Shown: piece by piece, positions 1 to 5,654 of the stretch
Layout of the letters: every line of letters begins with the position of its first letter
Numbering within the stretch: the first letter of the stretch is position 1
Assembly (NCBI GenBank): GCA_947246775.1
Contig: CAMXTM010000102.1
Coordinates: 1 to 7,132 of the forward strand
Source: an uncultured Clostridium sp.
Lineage (GTDB): Bacteria > Bacillota > Clostridia > Lachnospirales > Anaerotignaceae
Length of the DNA: 7,132 bases
Direction: 5' to 3'
The notes under the pieces: generated by a model
Database searches by the model: none
Seen by the model: only the letters and a program-made list of their open reading frames with translations
Told to the model about the DNA's origin: nothing
Translations under genes and position numbers: made by a program

Positions 1-439
1 GTACTGGCTGTTGTTCTATCAATTTCCAATGATAATCTTTATCTAAGTCTTTAAAGTAGGCATCAGAGAGGAATGTTTGATAGATTTTTGTAACGTAAGC
101 CCTTTCACAATAAGGTAAAAACTGTTGATAAATGCTGCTGCCCCCAACAACAAAAACATATTTTTGTTTATACTTTGATACTGTTTTTAATACTTCTGGT
201 ATACTATGACAAACCTTTACGCCCTCACAAGTGTACGCATGATTGTGTGTCATAACAATATTGATTCTGTTTGGCAAAGGCTTGCCATCTGGAAAAGATT
301 CCAATGTTTTTCTGCCCATAATAATAATATTGTCTGTTGTCATTTTGCGAAACCGTTTTAAATCTGCGGATATTCTGACTAAAAGTTGATTATCTTTTCC
401 AATTCCCCAATTTTCATCTACTGATACAATTAAGTCCAT
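1..439 (-). CDS. folA: Dihydrofolate reductase, 3' end cut off by the window edge
   Basis: NADPH-dependent reduction of dihydrofolate to tetrahydrofolate in the cytosol, which recycles the DHF made by ThyA. I translated this frame by hand: 146 codons are visible with no stop. A usual DHFR is about 160 residues, so perhaps 15-20 C-terminal residues are missing. Visible family signatures are WGIGKDN (11-17), the substrate-site SADLKRF with the catalytic acid at Asp26 (equivalent to E. coli Asp27), MGRKT (41-45, NADPH site), LPNR (55-58), the GGSSIYQQFLP block (99-109) and VTKI with Thr117 near the pterin. The Pro-Trp that normally precedes this helix in E. coli (Pro21-Trp22) is Leu-Val here. 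The ATG is chosen for its AAAGGAG at 447-453, seven bases upstream. The gene begins 15 bases after the thyA stop, and its ribosome site nearly touches that stop, so co-transcription and translational coupling are likely. The symbol dfrA would be equally valid. Confidence 0.96.
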   Translation of the reverse strand, partial: MDLIVSVDENWGIGKDNQLLVRISADLKRFRKMTTDNIIIMGRKTLESFPDGKPLPNRINIVMTHNHAYTCEGVKVCHSIPEVLKTVSKYKQKYVFVVGGSSIYQQFLPYCERAYVTKIYQTFLSDAYFKDLDKDYHWKLIEQQPV

Positions 440-454
440 GTTTCCACTCCTTTG

Positions 455-1285
455 TTATATAGCAACAGGTATTTTACCAATTGACTGCCCATATTCGTAA
501 TTTTCTACTGTAAAATCTTCTACTGTAAAGTCATAAAAATTTTTAATTTCTGGATTTAAAGTAACTTTTGGTGCTTGTTTTGGTTCTCTTTTTAGGAGTT
601 GTTTTACCATTTCTATGTGTCTGTCGTAAATGTGCATATCGGAAATGACATGAACCAATTCGCCAGCCTCTAAGCCGCTAACTTGAGCAAACATCATAAG
701 CAAAGCAGAATATTGCACAACATTCCAGTTATTTGCGGTCAATGTATCCTGTGAGCGTTGATTTAATATAGCGTTTAATTTTTTGCCAGTGACATTAAAG
801 GTCATACTATAGGCACAGGGATATAAATTCATTTCATTTAGGTCACTAAAGTTATAAATATTTGTCATAATTCTTCTGCTGTAAGGATTGTTTTTTAAAT
901 CATAAAGCACTCTGTCTACTTGGTCAAACATTCCCTCTTTGTATTGATGTTTGATACCTAATTGATAACCGTATGCCTTGCCAATAGAACCATTTTTATC
1001 TGCCCAAGAATCCCAAATATGGCTATTCAAGTCGTTTACATTGTTTGACTTTTTTTGCCATATCCAAAGTATTTCATCGATTGCTGCTTTCCAGTTGGTA
1101 TAACGAAGTGTCATAAGCGGAAATTCTTCTGATAGTTGGTAGCGGTTTACAATACCAAACTGTTTGATGGTGTAAGCAGGTGTTCCATCTTCCCAGTGTG
1201 GGCGTACTTTTTCGTGTTCAGAAGAATAGCCACTTTGTAGTATATCATTACAATTTTTTATAAATATTTCATCTGCTTTGCTCAT
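455..1285 (-). CDS. thyA: Thymidylate synthase (ThyA, B. subtilis ThyA/phage phi3T-like branch)
   Basis: Converts dUMP and methylene-tetrahydrofolate to dTMP and dihydrofolate, the de novo route to thymidylate. It has 276 residues, normal for the family. Visible markers are the phosphate-binding Arg28 in VRPHWEDGTPA, the IDEILWIWQ helix (69-77), HIWDSWADKNGSIGKAYGYQ (89-108), the Arg pair at 137-138, the catalytic Cys157 in YPCAYS, QRSQD (176-180), the dUMP-contacting Asn188 in NNWN, SDMHIYDRH (215-223) and a C-terminal PEIKNFYDF followed by the usual valine-rich end. From memory the general layout (KSNNVNDLN, PEVKDFYDF-like end) follows B. subtilis ThyA rather than E. coli ThyA. The NNWN segment replaces the commoner G-x-P-F-N, which I believe is usual in clostridial enzymes. 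The start is supported by AAAGGG at 1293-1298, seven bases upstream. It is the first gene of a thyA-DHFR unit behind its own promoter region. Confidence 0.97.
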   Translation of the reverse strand: MSKADEIFIKNCNDILQSGYSSEHEKVRPHWEDGTPAYTIKQFGIVNRYQLSEEFPLMTLRYTNWKAAIDEILWIWQKKSNNVNDLNSHIWDSWADKNGSIGKAYGYQLGIKHQYKEGMFDQVDRVLYDLKNNPYSRRIMTNIYNFSDLNEMNLYPCAYSMTFNVTGKKLNAILNQRSQDTLTANNWNVVQYSALLMMFAQVSGLEAGELVHVISDMHIYDRHIEMVKQLLKREPKQAPKVTLNPEIKNFYDFTVEDFTVENYEYGQSIGKIPVAI

Positions 1286-1307
1286 ACAAGCACCCTTTCT
1301 TTATTTT

Positions 1308-1335
1308 AATGTACATTCACATTTTACCATGCCAA
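1308..1335 (-). promoter_or_regulatory. Candidate sigma-A promoter for thyA-folA
   Basis: TTGGCA at 1330-1335 (five of six consensus matches) and TACATT at 1308-1313 (four of six) are separated by 16 bases, giving a start near 1301 and a very short leader before the ribosome site. An overlapping alternative is an extended -10, TGG-TAAAAT, with the hexamer at 1321-1326, but its -35 would fall in the T-tract of the terminator. One of the two is needed because a terminator lies just upstream. This is read from sequence only. Confidence 0.5.
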
Positions 1336-1339
1336 GAAC

Positions 1340-1372
1340 AAAAAAAAAAGAAGTGTTTTTGACACACCTCTT
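1340..1372 (-). terminator. Intrinsic terminator ending the recD2-comF-orf204 unit
   Basis: On the minus strand AAGAGGUGU (1372-1364) pairs with ACACUUCUU (1356-1348) over nine base pairs including one G-U, around a seven-base loop, and runs straight into a tract of about ten U. It lies about 80 bases past the stop of the 204-residue gene and just before the thyA promoter, so it insulates the two units. The intervening 1373-1454 stretch is AT-rich and shows no gene. Confidence 0.88.
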
Positions 1373-1454
1373 AAATTTTTACAGCAAATTATTACATATT
1401 TCATTATATTGTTATACTATTTCTTTTTTCTTTCTGTTTCTATTGCATAAAATG

Positions 1455-2069
1455 TTATTCAATAGGAAGAAGTCTTCTGTGATACCCTTCTTTTACAAGA
1501 ACAAATTCATCTGTATTGATAAACTTTTTCATAGTTTCTATCAAATCTTGGTCAGAAAGGGAAGAATTATCTATAGAAATTCCTGTAAACGGAATTTCAC
1601 CTTCAAAAAGAAAAGGAACATCTGTGTCATACTCATTATCATAAAACACATTAGCTGTACCTGACCAACGAATCAAAAATTTAGTTCCATGTCTTTCTAA
1701 AAATTCTATTTTACTTTTGGTAACATCTTCATGCTCAAAAACATATAATACACCTGCTTCATCGCCTATTTCGTTATATTCTGAATCCCAATTTAAAACC
1801 ATACCATCTAATTCTTTCCAAGAAGAAATATTTATATGGATTCCCTCATTATGATATAAATATGGTGACTGGTATGGTAAAAAATCAAAATCTTCATCAT
1901 CATCTTCATAGTTTTCGTTATCTGCTTCCTCTTCTTTATAGACTTTGCTATCTGTATTAATTTCAATAGACCATGTTAATTTATTTTTGCGAAAAGGAAC
2001 ATCATATGTAAAATAACCAGAAATTTCGGTACGTTCTTCTTCAAACTCTAATTTTCCTAATTGAAACAT
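1455..2069 (-). CDS. Acidic protein of unknown function, 204 residues (orf204)
   Basis: I do not recognise a family. The predicted protein is soluble, with no signal peptide or membrane segment. It is strongly acidic, with a low-complexity Glu/Asp-rich stretch at about 46-63 (EEEADNENYEDDDEDFDF). That stretch separates an N-terminal part (aromatic and charged strands such as YFTYDVPFRKNKLTWSIEI) from a larger part rich in beta-like strands: IHINISSWKELDGMVLNW, AGVLYVFEHED, FLIRWSGTANVFYDNEY and PFLFEGEIPFTGISI. A helix follows (about 171-184, DQDLIETMKKF) and a basic YHRRL near the end. The start at 2069 is chosen for AAAGGAGG at 2078-2085, eight bases upstream. A longer open frame to 2183 would overlap comF by 73 bases and has no comparable site. 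It sits 41 bases after comF and before a terminator, as the last gene of the probable recD2 operon. It is a real gene by signals and codon reading, with function open. Confidence 0.85.
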   Translation of the reverse strand: MFQLGKLEFEEERTEISGYFTYDVPFRKNKLTWSIEINTDSKVYKEEEADNENYEDDDEDFDFLPYQSPYLYHNEGIHINISSWKELDGMVLNWDSEYNEIGDEAGVLYVFEHEDVTKSKIEFLERHGTKFLIRWSGTANVFYDNEYDTDVPFLFEGEIPFTGISIDNSSLSDQDLIETMKKFINTDEFVLVKEGYHRRLLPIE

Positions 2070-2077
2070 CTGTAAAA

Positions 2078-2085
2078 CCTCCTTT
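2078..2085 (-). promoter_or_regulatory. Ribosome binding site that fixes the orf204 start
   Basis: AAAGGAGG lies eight bases before the ATG at 2069. It excludes the longer in-frame start at 2183, which lies inside comF. Confidence 0.9.
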
Positions 2086-2107
2086 GATATATAAACTTTA
2101 TAAAAAA

Positions 2108-2136
2108 ATTTTAATTTTCTGCTACAGAAAGTCCAA
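2108..2136 (-). promoter_or_regulatory. Weak possible internal promoter before orf204
   Basis: TTGGAC (2131-2136) and TAAAAT (2108-2113, overlapping the comF stop codon) are 17 bases apart. Only the -10 is a good match (five of six) and the -35 matches three of six. In such AT-rich DNA chance hits are common. If real, it would let orf204 be expressed apart from recD2 and comF. Confidence 0.25.
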
Positions 2137-2827
2137 AAAACAACACTTTTTTTGCACCATTTGCATAAAGCACTTTGGAACATTCGTTGATGGTAGTGCC
2201 AGTTGTAAAAATATCATCTATTAGTAGTATCGTTTTGCCCTCTACTTCCTCGCCATTTTCCAAGGAAAAAGCACCTTTGATATTTTCCCGTCTTTGTTCT
2301 GCATTTAATAAACTTTGTGGTGCAGTATGGCGTATTCTTTTTAAATTATTGGCACTATATGGTTTTCCGAAGCGCTCAGCTAACAGTTTTGCCAATAATT
2401 CAGACTGATTAAATCCTCTTACCTTTTGCTTTTTTTCATACATTGGTACAGGAATCAATAAATCAGACTGTTCTTGCAATTCTGGGTAATAAGTTAATAA
2501 ATAATCTCCCATTAGTTTTGCCAAAGGGACAGCATCTCTTTTCCAATATTTGAATTTAAAATGTGCAATGGCATCTCTTACATCGGCATAAGAAAAGACT
2601 GCTACACCCTTTTCAAATACAAAATTTGCCTTTTGGCATCTTTCGCAATATGTTTCATTTAAGTATACGCTGCGACCACATTTTTGACAAACAGCACCCT
2701 CTTTCCAAGGTAGCGTATTTTCACATTCGCTGCAAAGAATTTCTTTTGTACCTGTTTTCATTATTTTGCCACATAAAATACAGCGTGGAGGATAAAACCA
2801 TTGTAAAATCATATTCCAAAAACGCAT
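2111..2827 (-). CDS. comF: ComF/ComFC family protein: zinc-ribbon plus phosphoribosyltransferase-like domain
   Basis: ComF family proteins are cytosolic and are needed for natural transformation in several bacteria. They join an N-terminal metal-binding part to a type I phosphoribosyltransferase fold whose substrate is uncertain. The 238 residues show four CxxC pairs (Cys16/19, 32/35, 47/50, 61/64), enough for two zinc sites. The family core IPVPM (125-129) and RGFNQSELLA (137-146) follow, then the PRPP-binding loop ILLIDDIFTTGTT (200-212) with the Asp-Asp pair. The start at 2827 is chosen because GAGGTG (2835-2840) follows the recD2 stop at once. An in-frame GTG at 2851 overlaps recD2 and has no ribosome site. 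Thirteen bases separate it from recD2, so the two are surely co-transcribed. Being in comF does not by itself show that this organism is competent, because the other com genes are not in view. Confidence 0.95.
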   Translation of the reverse strand: MRFWNMILQWFYPPRCILCGKIMKTGTKEILCSECENTLPWKEGAVCQKCGRSVYLNETYCERCQKANFVFEKGVAVFSYADVRDAIAHFKFKYWKRDAVPLAKLMGDYLLTYYPELQEQSDLLIPVPMYEKKQKVRGFNQSELLAKLLAERFGKPYSANNLKRIRHTAPQSLLNAEQRRENIKGAFSLENGEEVEGKTILLIDDIFTTGTTINECSKVLYANGAKKVLFFGLSVAEN

Positions 2828-2834
2828 ATTGATA

Positions 2835-2840
2835 CACCTC
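2835..2840 (-). promoter_or_regulatory. Ribosome binding site deciding the comF start
   Basis: GAGGTG begins directly after the recD2 TAA, with seven bases between it and the ATG at 2827. Ribosomes finishing recD2 would be placed at this site, so coupled translation is likely. Confidence 0.8.
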
Positions 2841-5084
2841 TTATACATCACGATTCATAAAGTCATATAAATGTTTTAAACGATAAGACAAACTGGAATA
2901 ACGGTTAATTTCTCTATTGTTTGCTACCATAGCAGAAATTTTATCTTCTAGCCCTACAAGCACAACAAGTTGCTTTGCTCTTGTAACAGCAGTATAAAGT
3001 AAATTTCTTGTCATAAGCATAGGAGGACCATTGTGTACTGGCATAATGACAACTGGGTATTCGCTGCCTTGTGATTTGTGTATGGTAATGGCATAGGCAA
3101 GTTCGAGTTCTTCTAGTTGCGTAAAATCATATACTACACATTTGTCATCATCAAAAGTAACCTCTAGTAATTCGTTTGTTTCGTCAATGTCTGTTACCAT
3201 TCCAGCGTCTCCATTAAATACACCAACACCTTCTTCTTTTACTTTTCCAAAGTGATTGTATATTTTCCAAACAATGTTATAGTTATTTTTAATTTGCATG
3301 ACTTTGTCACCCTCACGAAAAATCGTATTTCTGAATAATTTTTCTTTTTTGTTTTCGTCAGGAGGATTGAGAGCTTGTTGTAGTACCTCATTGAGATGAT
3401 ATACTCCAATGGAACTTTTGCGAATTGGTGTCAATACTTGTATGTCTTTTATGCTGTCACAGGATAAAAAATTAGGCAGTCGTCTGATAGCCAATTCCAC
3501 AATTGCTTTTACAATATCTTCAGGGTAAGCTCTTTTTACAAAAAAGAAATCTTTTTCTTTTTCATTTAATACAAGTTTTTGCCCTTGATTGATTCTGTGC
3601 GCATTCATAATAATTGCACTTTCCTGCGCTTGTCTAAAAATTTGATTTAATACTACAACAGGTAATTTTTGACAAGTAATTAAATCTTTTAGTACATTTC
3701 CAGCACCAACAGAGGGTAACTGGTCTACATCTCCTACAAGGATTAGCCTTGTTCCTGCGCTAACTGCTCTTAAAAAACTGTGCATCAATGCAATATCTAT
3801 CATAGAAGATTCGTCAATAATAATAACATCAGCGTCAATGGGATTTTCTTCATTTTTATCAAAAGTTTGTCTACGCTTATCTTCATTGATAAAATTGATG
3901 CCTAATAATCTGTGTATGGTTTGTGCTTCCATACCTGTTGCTTCTGTCATTCTTTTTGCAGCTCTGCCCGTTGGCGCAGCTAGTACAATTTCGTTGTCTT
4001 CTTGTAATAATATTTGTATAATGGTATTTATTGTAGTCGTCTTTCCTGTACCTGGACCGCCTGTAATAATTAGTACACCATGTGTCATAGCATCAATAAC
4101 CGCCTGCTTTTGCTGCTGCGCCAAAGTAACTTTTGTCTGTTCTTCTACTTCTTTAATCGTATTTTCTATATTGATGCTGTTTTCGGAATCATATTGTTGT
4201 GATAACTCTAGCAATTTTTTTGCGACAGAAATTTCTGCATAATAAAAAGGAGCTAGATAAACATAATATTGTTCTTCTCTTTTTTCTAGCCAAATTTGAT
4301 TGTTTAATTGCATTTCTTTGAGATATTGTTCCATATCAATGTGATAAAGCTCTAACAATTCTTCTGTTTGCTGTATCAGTAGTGCAATAGGCAAAAAAAC
4401 ATGACCATTTCCTAAAGCATGATTTAATATAAACTTAATGCCTGCACAAATCCGATAAGGACTGTCAAAAGGGATTCCCATAGAAGACGCCATTTTATCC
4501 GCCATTTTAAAACCGATTCCAAAAATATCATCTGCAATTCGATAAGGATTATTTTTTACAATATCAAAGGTTTGTTGTTTATATTTTTTATATATTTTCA
4601 TAGCAAAAGTAGGCGTCACACCAAAATTTTGTAAAAAGACCATAACTTGTCTTAAATCATGCTGTTCTTGAAATACTGCGCCAATACTTTGTGCTTTTTT
4701 TAGTGTAATGCCTCTGATTTCTGCTAAACGTTCTGGTTGTTCTTCTATAATTTGAAAACTGTTTTCGCCAAATTTTTCTACAATTTTTTTTGCTGTTTTT
4801 GCTCCGATGCCTTTTATAATGCCAGAGGCTAAATATTTTTCAATGCCCTCTTGGGTAGTAGGGACTGTTTTTGCATAAATTTCCACTTGAAATTGTCTGC
4901 CATAGGTTGCATGAACTGTCCAATGACCTGAAATTTCAACGTTTTCTCCTTCGTGGAGGTGAGGCACAATACCAACACAGGTAATTTCTGTTTCATTTTC
5001 CGAAATAGTAAAAACAGCATAACCATTTTCAATATTTTGAAAAATAATATCTTCTACTGTACCATGTAATGTTTCTTGTTCCAA
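2841..5084 (-). CDS. recD2: RecD2-type ATP-dependent DNA helicase (SF1B, RecD-like without RecBC)
   Basis: A 5'-to-3' superfamily 1B helicase of the RecD2 (B. subtilis YrrC) type, implicated in replication-fork maintenance and DNA repair. It has 747 residues, within the family range. Order of parts: N-terminal OB-like region (about 1-75), then helix-hairpin-helix units (about 86-106, IIKGIGAKTAKKIVEKFG, and 185-204 around IFGIGFKMADKMA). Next is the motor, with Walker A GGPGTGKTT (342-350), motif Ia LAAPTGRAAKRM (368-379), Walker B IIIDESS (421-427), motif III VGDVDQLPSVGAG (450-462) and the motif IV arginine in NQIFRQ (480-485). Motif V is AITIHKSQGSEYP (665-677) and motif VI LLYTAVTRAKQ (695-705). 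The HhH region and the lack of recB or recC nearby distinguish it from RecD of RecBCD. The start is TTG, chosen for the near-perfect AAGGAGGT upstream. It heads a recD2-comF-orf204 operon behind a candidate promoter. All motor motifs look intact. Confidence 0.97.
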   Translation of the reverse strand: MEQETLHGTVEDIIFQNIENGYAVFTISENETEITCVGIVPHLHEGENVEISGHWTVHATYGRQFQVEIYAKTVPTTQEGIEKYLASGIIKGIGAKTAKKIVEKFGENSFQIIEEQPERLAEIRGITLKKAQSIGAVFQEQHDLRQVMVFLQNFGVTPTFAMKIYKKYKQQTFDIVKNNPYRIADDIFGIGFKMADKMASSMGIPFDSPYRICAGIKFILNHALGNGHVFLPIALLIQQTEELLELYHIDMEQYLKEMQLNNQIWLEKREEQYYVYLAPFYYAEISVAKKLLELSQQYDSENSINIENTIKEVEEQTKVTLAQQQKQAVIDAMTHGVLIITGGPGTGKTTTINTIIQILLQEDNEIVLAAPTGRAAKRMTEATGMEAQTIHRLLGINFINEDKRRQTFDKNEENPIDADVIIIDESSMIDIALMHSFLRAVSAGTRLILVGDVDQLPSVGAGNVLKDLITCQKLPVVVLNQIFRQAQESAIIMNAHRINQGQKLVLNEKEKDFFFVKRAYPEDIVKAIVELAIRRLPNFLSCDSIKDIQVLTPIRKSSIGVYHLNEVLQQALNPPDENKKEKLFRNTIFREGDKVMQIKNNYNIVWKIYNHFGKVKEEGVGVFNGDAGMVTDIDETNELLEVTFDDDKCVVYDFTQLEELELAYAITIHKSQGSEYPVVIMPVHNGPPMLMTRNLLYTAVTRAKQLVVLVGLEDKISAMVANNREINRYSSLSYRLKHLYDFMNRDV

Positions 5085-5092
5085 AATCAGCC

Positions 5093-5100
5093 ACCTCCTT
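5093..5100 (-). promoter_or_regulatory. Strong ribosome binding site for the TTG start of recD2
   Basis: AAGGAGGT ends eight bases before the TTG at 5082-5084. The spacing and strength support a non-ATG start here. No in-frame ATG with a comparable site lies nearby. A strong site may compensate for the weak start codon. Confidence 0.88.
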
Positions 5101-5132
5101 TTTTCAATTTTATAATAACTAACATATGTTCT

Positions 5133-5161
5133 ATTGTATCATGTTTTATAGCAGTAAGCAA
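5133..5161 (-). promoter_or_regulatory. Candidate extended -10 promoter for recD2-comF-orf204
   Basis: TACAAT (5133-5138, five of six) is preceded by TGA to give an extended TGn -10. TTGCTT at 5156-5161 lies 17 bases further up as a poor -35. Transcription would start near 5126, leaving a leader of about 40 bases with the ribosome site. The -35 abuts an inverted repeat at 5162-5185. Confidence 0.5.
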
Positions 5162-5185
5162 TGCAACATAAAAAAAGAAGTTGCA
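5162..5185 (-). repeat. Six-base inverted repeat, TGCAAC/GTTGCA, between orf131 and recD2
   Basis: TGCAAC (5162-5167) and GTTGCA (5180-5185) flank a 12-base A/T loop. On the minus strand the loop is U-rich but no U-tract follows the second arm, so it is a poor intrinsic terminator for orf131. Its position directly before the recD2 -35 would also suit an operator. Function not established. Confidence 0.35.
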
Positions 5186-5193
5186 AAAAATAT

Positions 5194-5589
5194 TTAATAG
5201 ATATCAATGTCAAACAAAGAAGAAATATTGTATTTTTGTTCTAAATATTTTAAATGTGTGTATGTATTTCCAAATACATCAACTACTTCTTCTCTGTAGT
5301 CTTCATCATAACAGTTTCCCATTTCTTTACATATATCAAATAACAGTTTTTTTATCTCCTTTTCATGGATTGCGTCACACCTAATAATAACGAAACACAT
5401 CAAACTGCTTTTATGGCTTACAAATAACATATAATTATTTTTTGTAGCTTTTCTAAGAATAAACATAATATCATTAATATCTTTTTTAATTATGCTATCC
5501 ATAGAAATATTTAATAATTTTAGTAGTTCGTCTCTTATTTTGTTCATAAATTCATCGTAAAATTGAAATTCATATTGGCAAATAGCCAT
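5194..5589 (-). CDS. Protein of unknown function, 131 residues (orf131)
   Basis: I do not recognise a family. The small soluble protein has no signal peptide or convincing transmembrane helix. Predicted helices are at about 11-28 (YDEFMNKIRDELLKLLN) and 74-90 (IHEKEIKKLLFDICKEM). Between them are two hydrophobic strands, YMLFVSH (53-59) and LMCFVIIRC (63-71), and then an acidic patch EDYREEVVDV (96-105). The C-terminal HLKYLEQKYNISSLFDID looks helical and acidic. Four cysteines are scattered with no metal-binding spacing. The start is supported by AAAGGAGA at 5595-5602, with five bases between it and the ATG, and codons read cleanly to TAA. It lies 65 bases after metK, but a strong terminator fills that gap. 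It therefore depends on read-through or on a promoter at the end of metK. It is 109 bases before recD2. The AT-rich composition and lack of a known family suggest a lineage-specific gene. Confidence 0.75.
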   Translation of the reverse strand: MAICQYEFQFYDEFMNKIRDELLKLLNISMDSIIKKDINDIMFILRKATKNNYMLFVSHKSSLMCFVIIRCDAIHEKEIKKLLFDICKEMGNCYDEDYREEVVDVFGNTYTHLKYLEQKYNISSLFDIDIY

Positions 5590-5610
5590 AATATTCTCCT
5601 TTCCGCATAT

Positions 5611-5647
5611 AAAAAAGGGAAAATTTCAAAAAGAAATCTTCCCTTTT
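5611..5647 (-). terminator. Intrinsic terminator after metK
   Basis: On the minus strand a 15-base-pair stem (5647-5633 with 5627-5613, one G-U pair) closes a five-U loop and is followed by a UUUUUU-type tail. The core is AAAAGGGAA against UUUCCCUUUU. The same G-U would be an A-C mismatch on the plus strand, so the hairpin is better built for minus-strand transcripts. It begins eight bases past the metK stop and ends about nine bases before the orf131 ribosome site. Confidence 0.88.
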
Positions 5648-5654
5648 CATCAAA

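Noticed and set aside
1400..1440. Perfect TATAAT on the minus strand in the 1373-1454 gap as a promoter
   Set aside because: No reasonable -35 at 16-18 bases upstream, and it would yield only a short RNA ending at the terminator. Such hits are expected in AT-rich DNA.
1278..1664. Plus-strand open frame of 128 codons across the thyA upstream region and the orf204 end
   Set aside because: It has no ribosome site, spans a terminator and promoter region and the coding strand of orf204, and its product is low-complexity and Phe/Ser/Lys-rich. It is an antisense by-product of AT-rich DNA.
2070..2183. N-terminal extension of orf204 back to 2183
   Set aside because: It would overlap comF by 73 bases and has no ribosome site, whereas the ATG at 2069 has AAAGGAGG.
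2175..2832. Two plus-strand open frames (2175-2408 and 2563-2832) inside comF
   Set aside because: They lie antisense to a well-supported PRTase and zinc-site gene and have no start signals.
2828..2851. GTG start for comF at 2851
   Set aside because: It lies inside the recD2 stop region without a ribosome site. The ATG at 2827 has GAGGTG and keeps the usual family start.
3838..4242. Plus-strand open frame of 134 codons inside recD2
   Set aside because: It is antisense to the Walker A and Walker B region of recD2, whose motifs are clearly conserved, and it has no ribosome site.
4829..5032. Minus-strand open frame of 67 codons within recD2 in another frame
   Set aside because: The frame overlaps the OB-like region of recD2 in a different reading frame and shows no start signal or family feature.
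5181..5384. Plus-strand open frame of 67 codons over orf131
   Set aside because: No ribosome site, and it runs against the minus-strand frame that has a good one. The orf131 call is itself less certain than the named genes.
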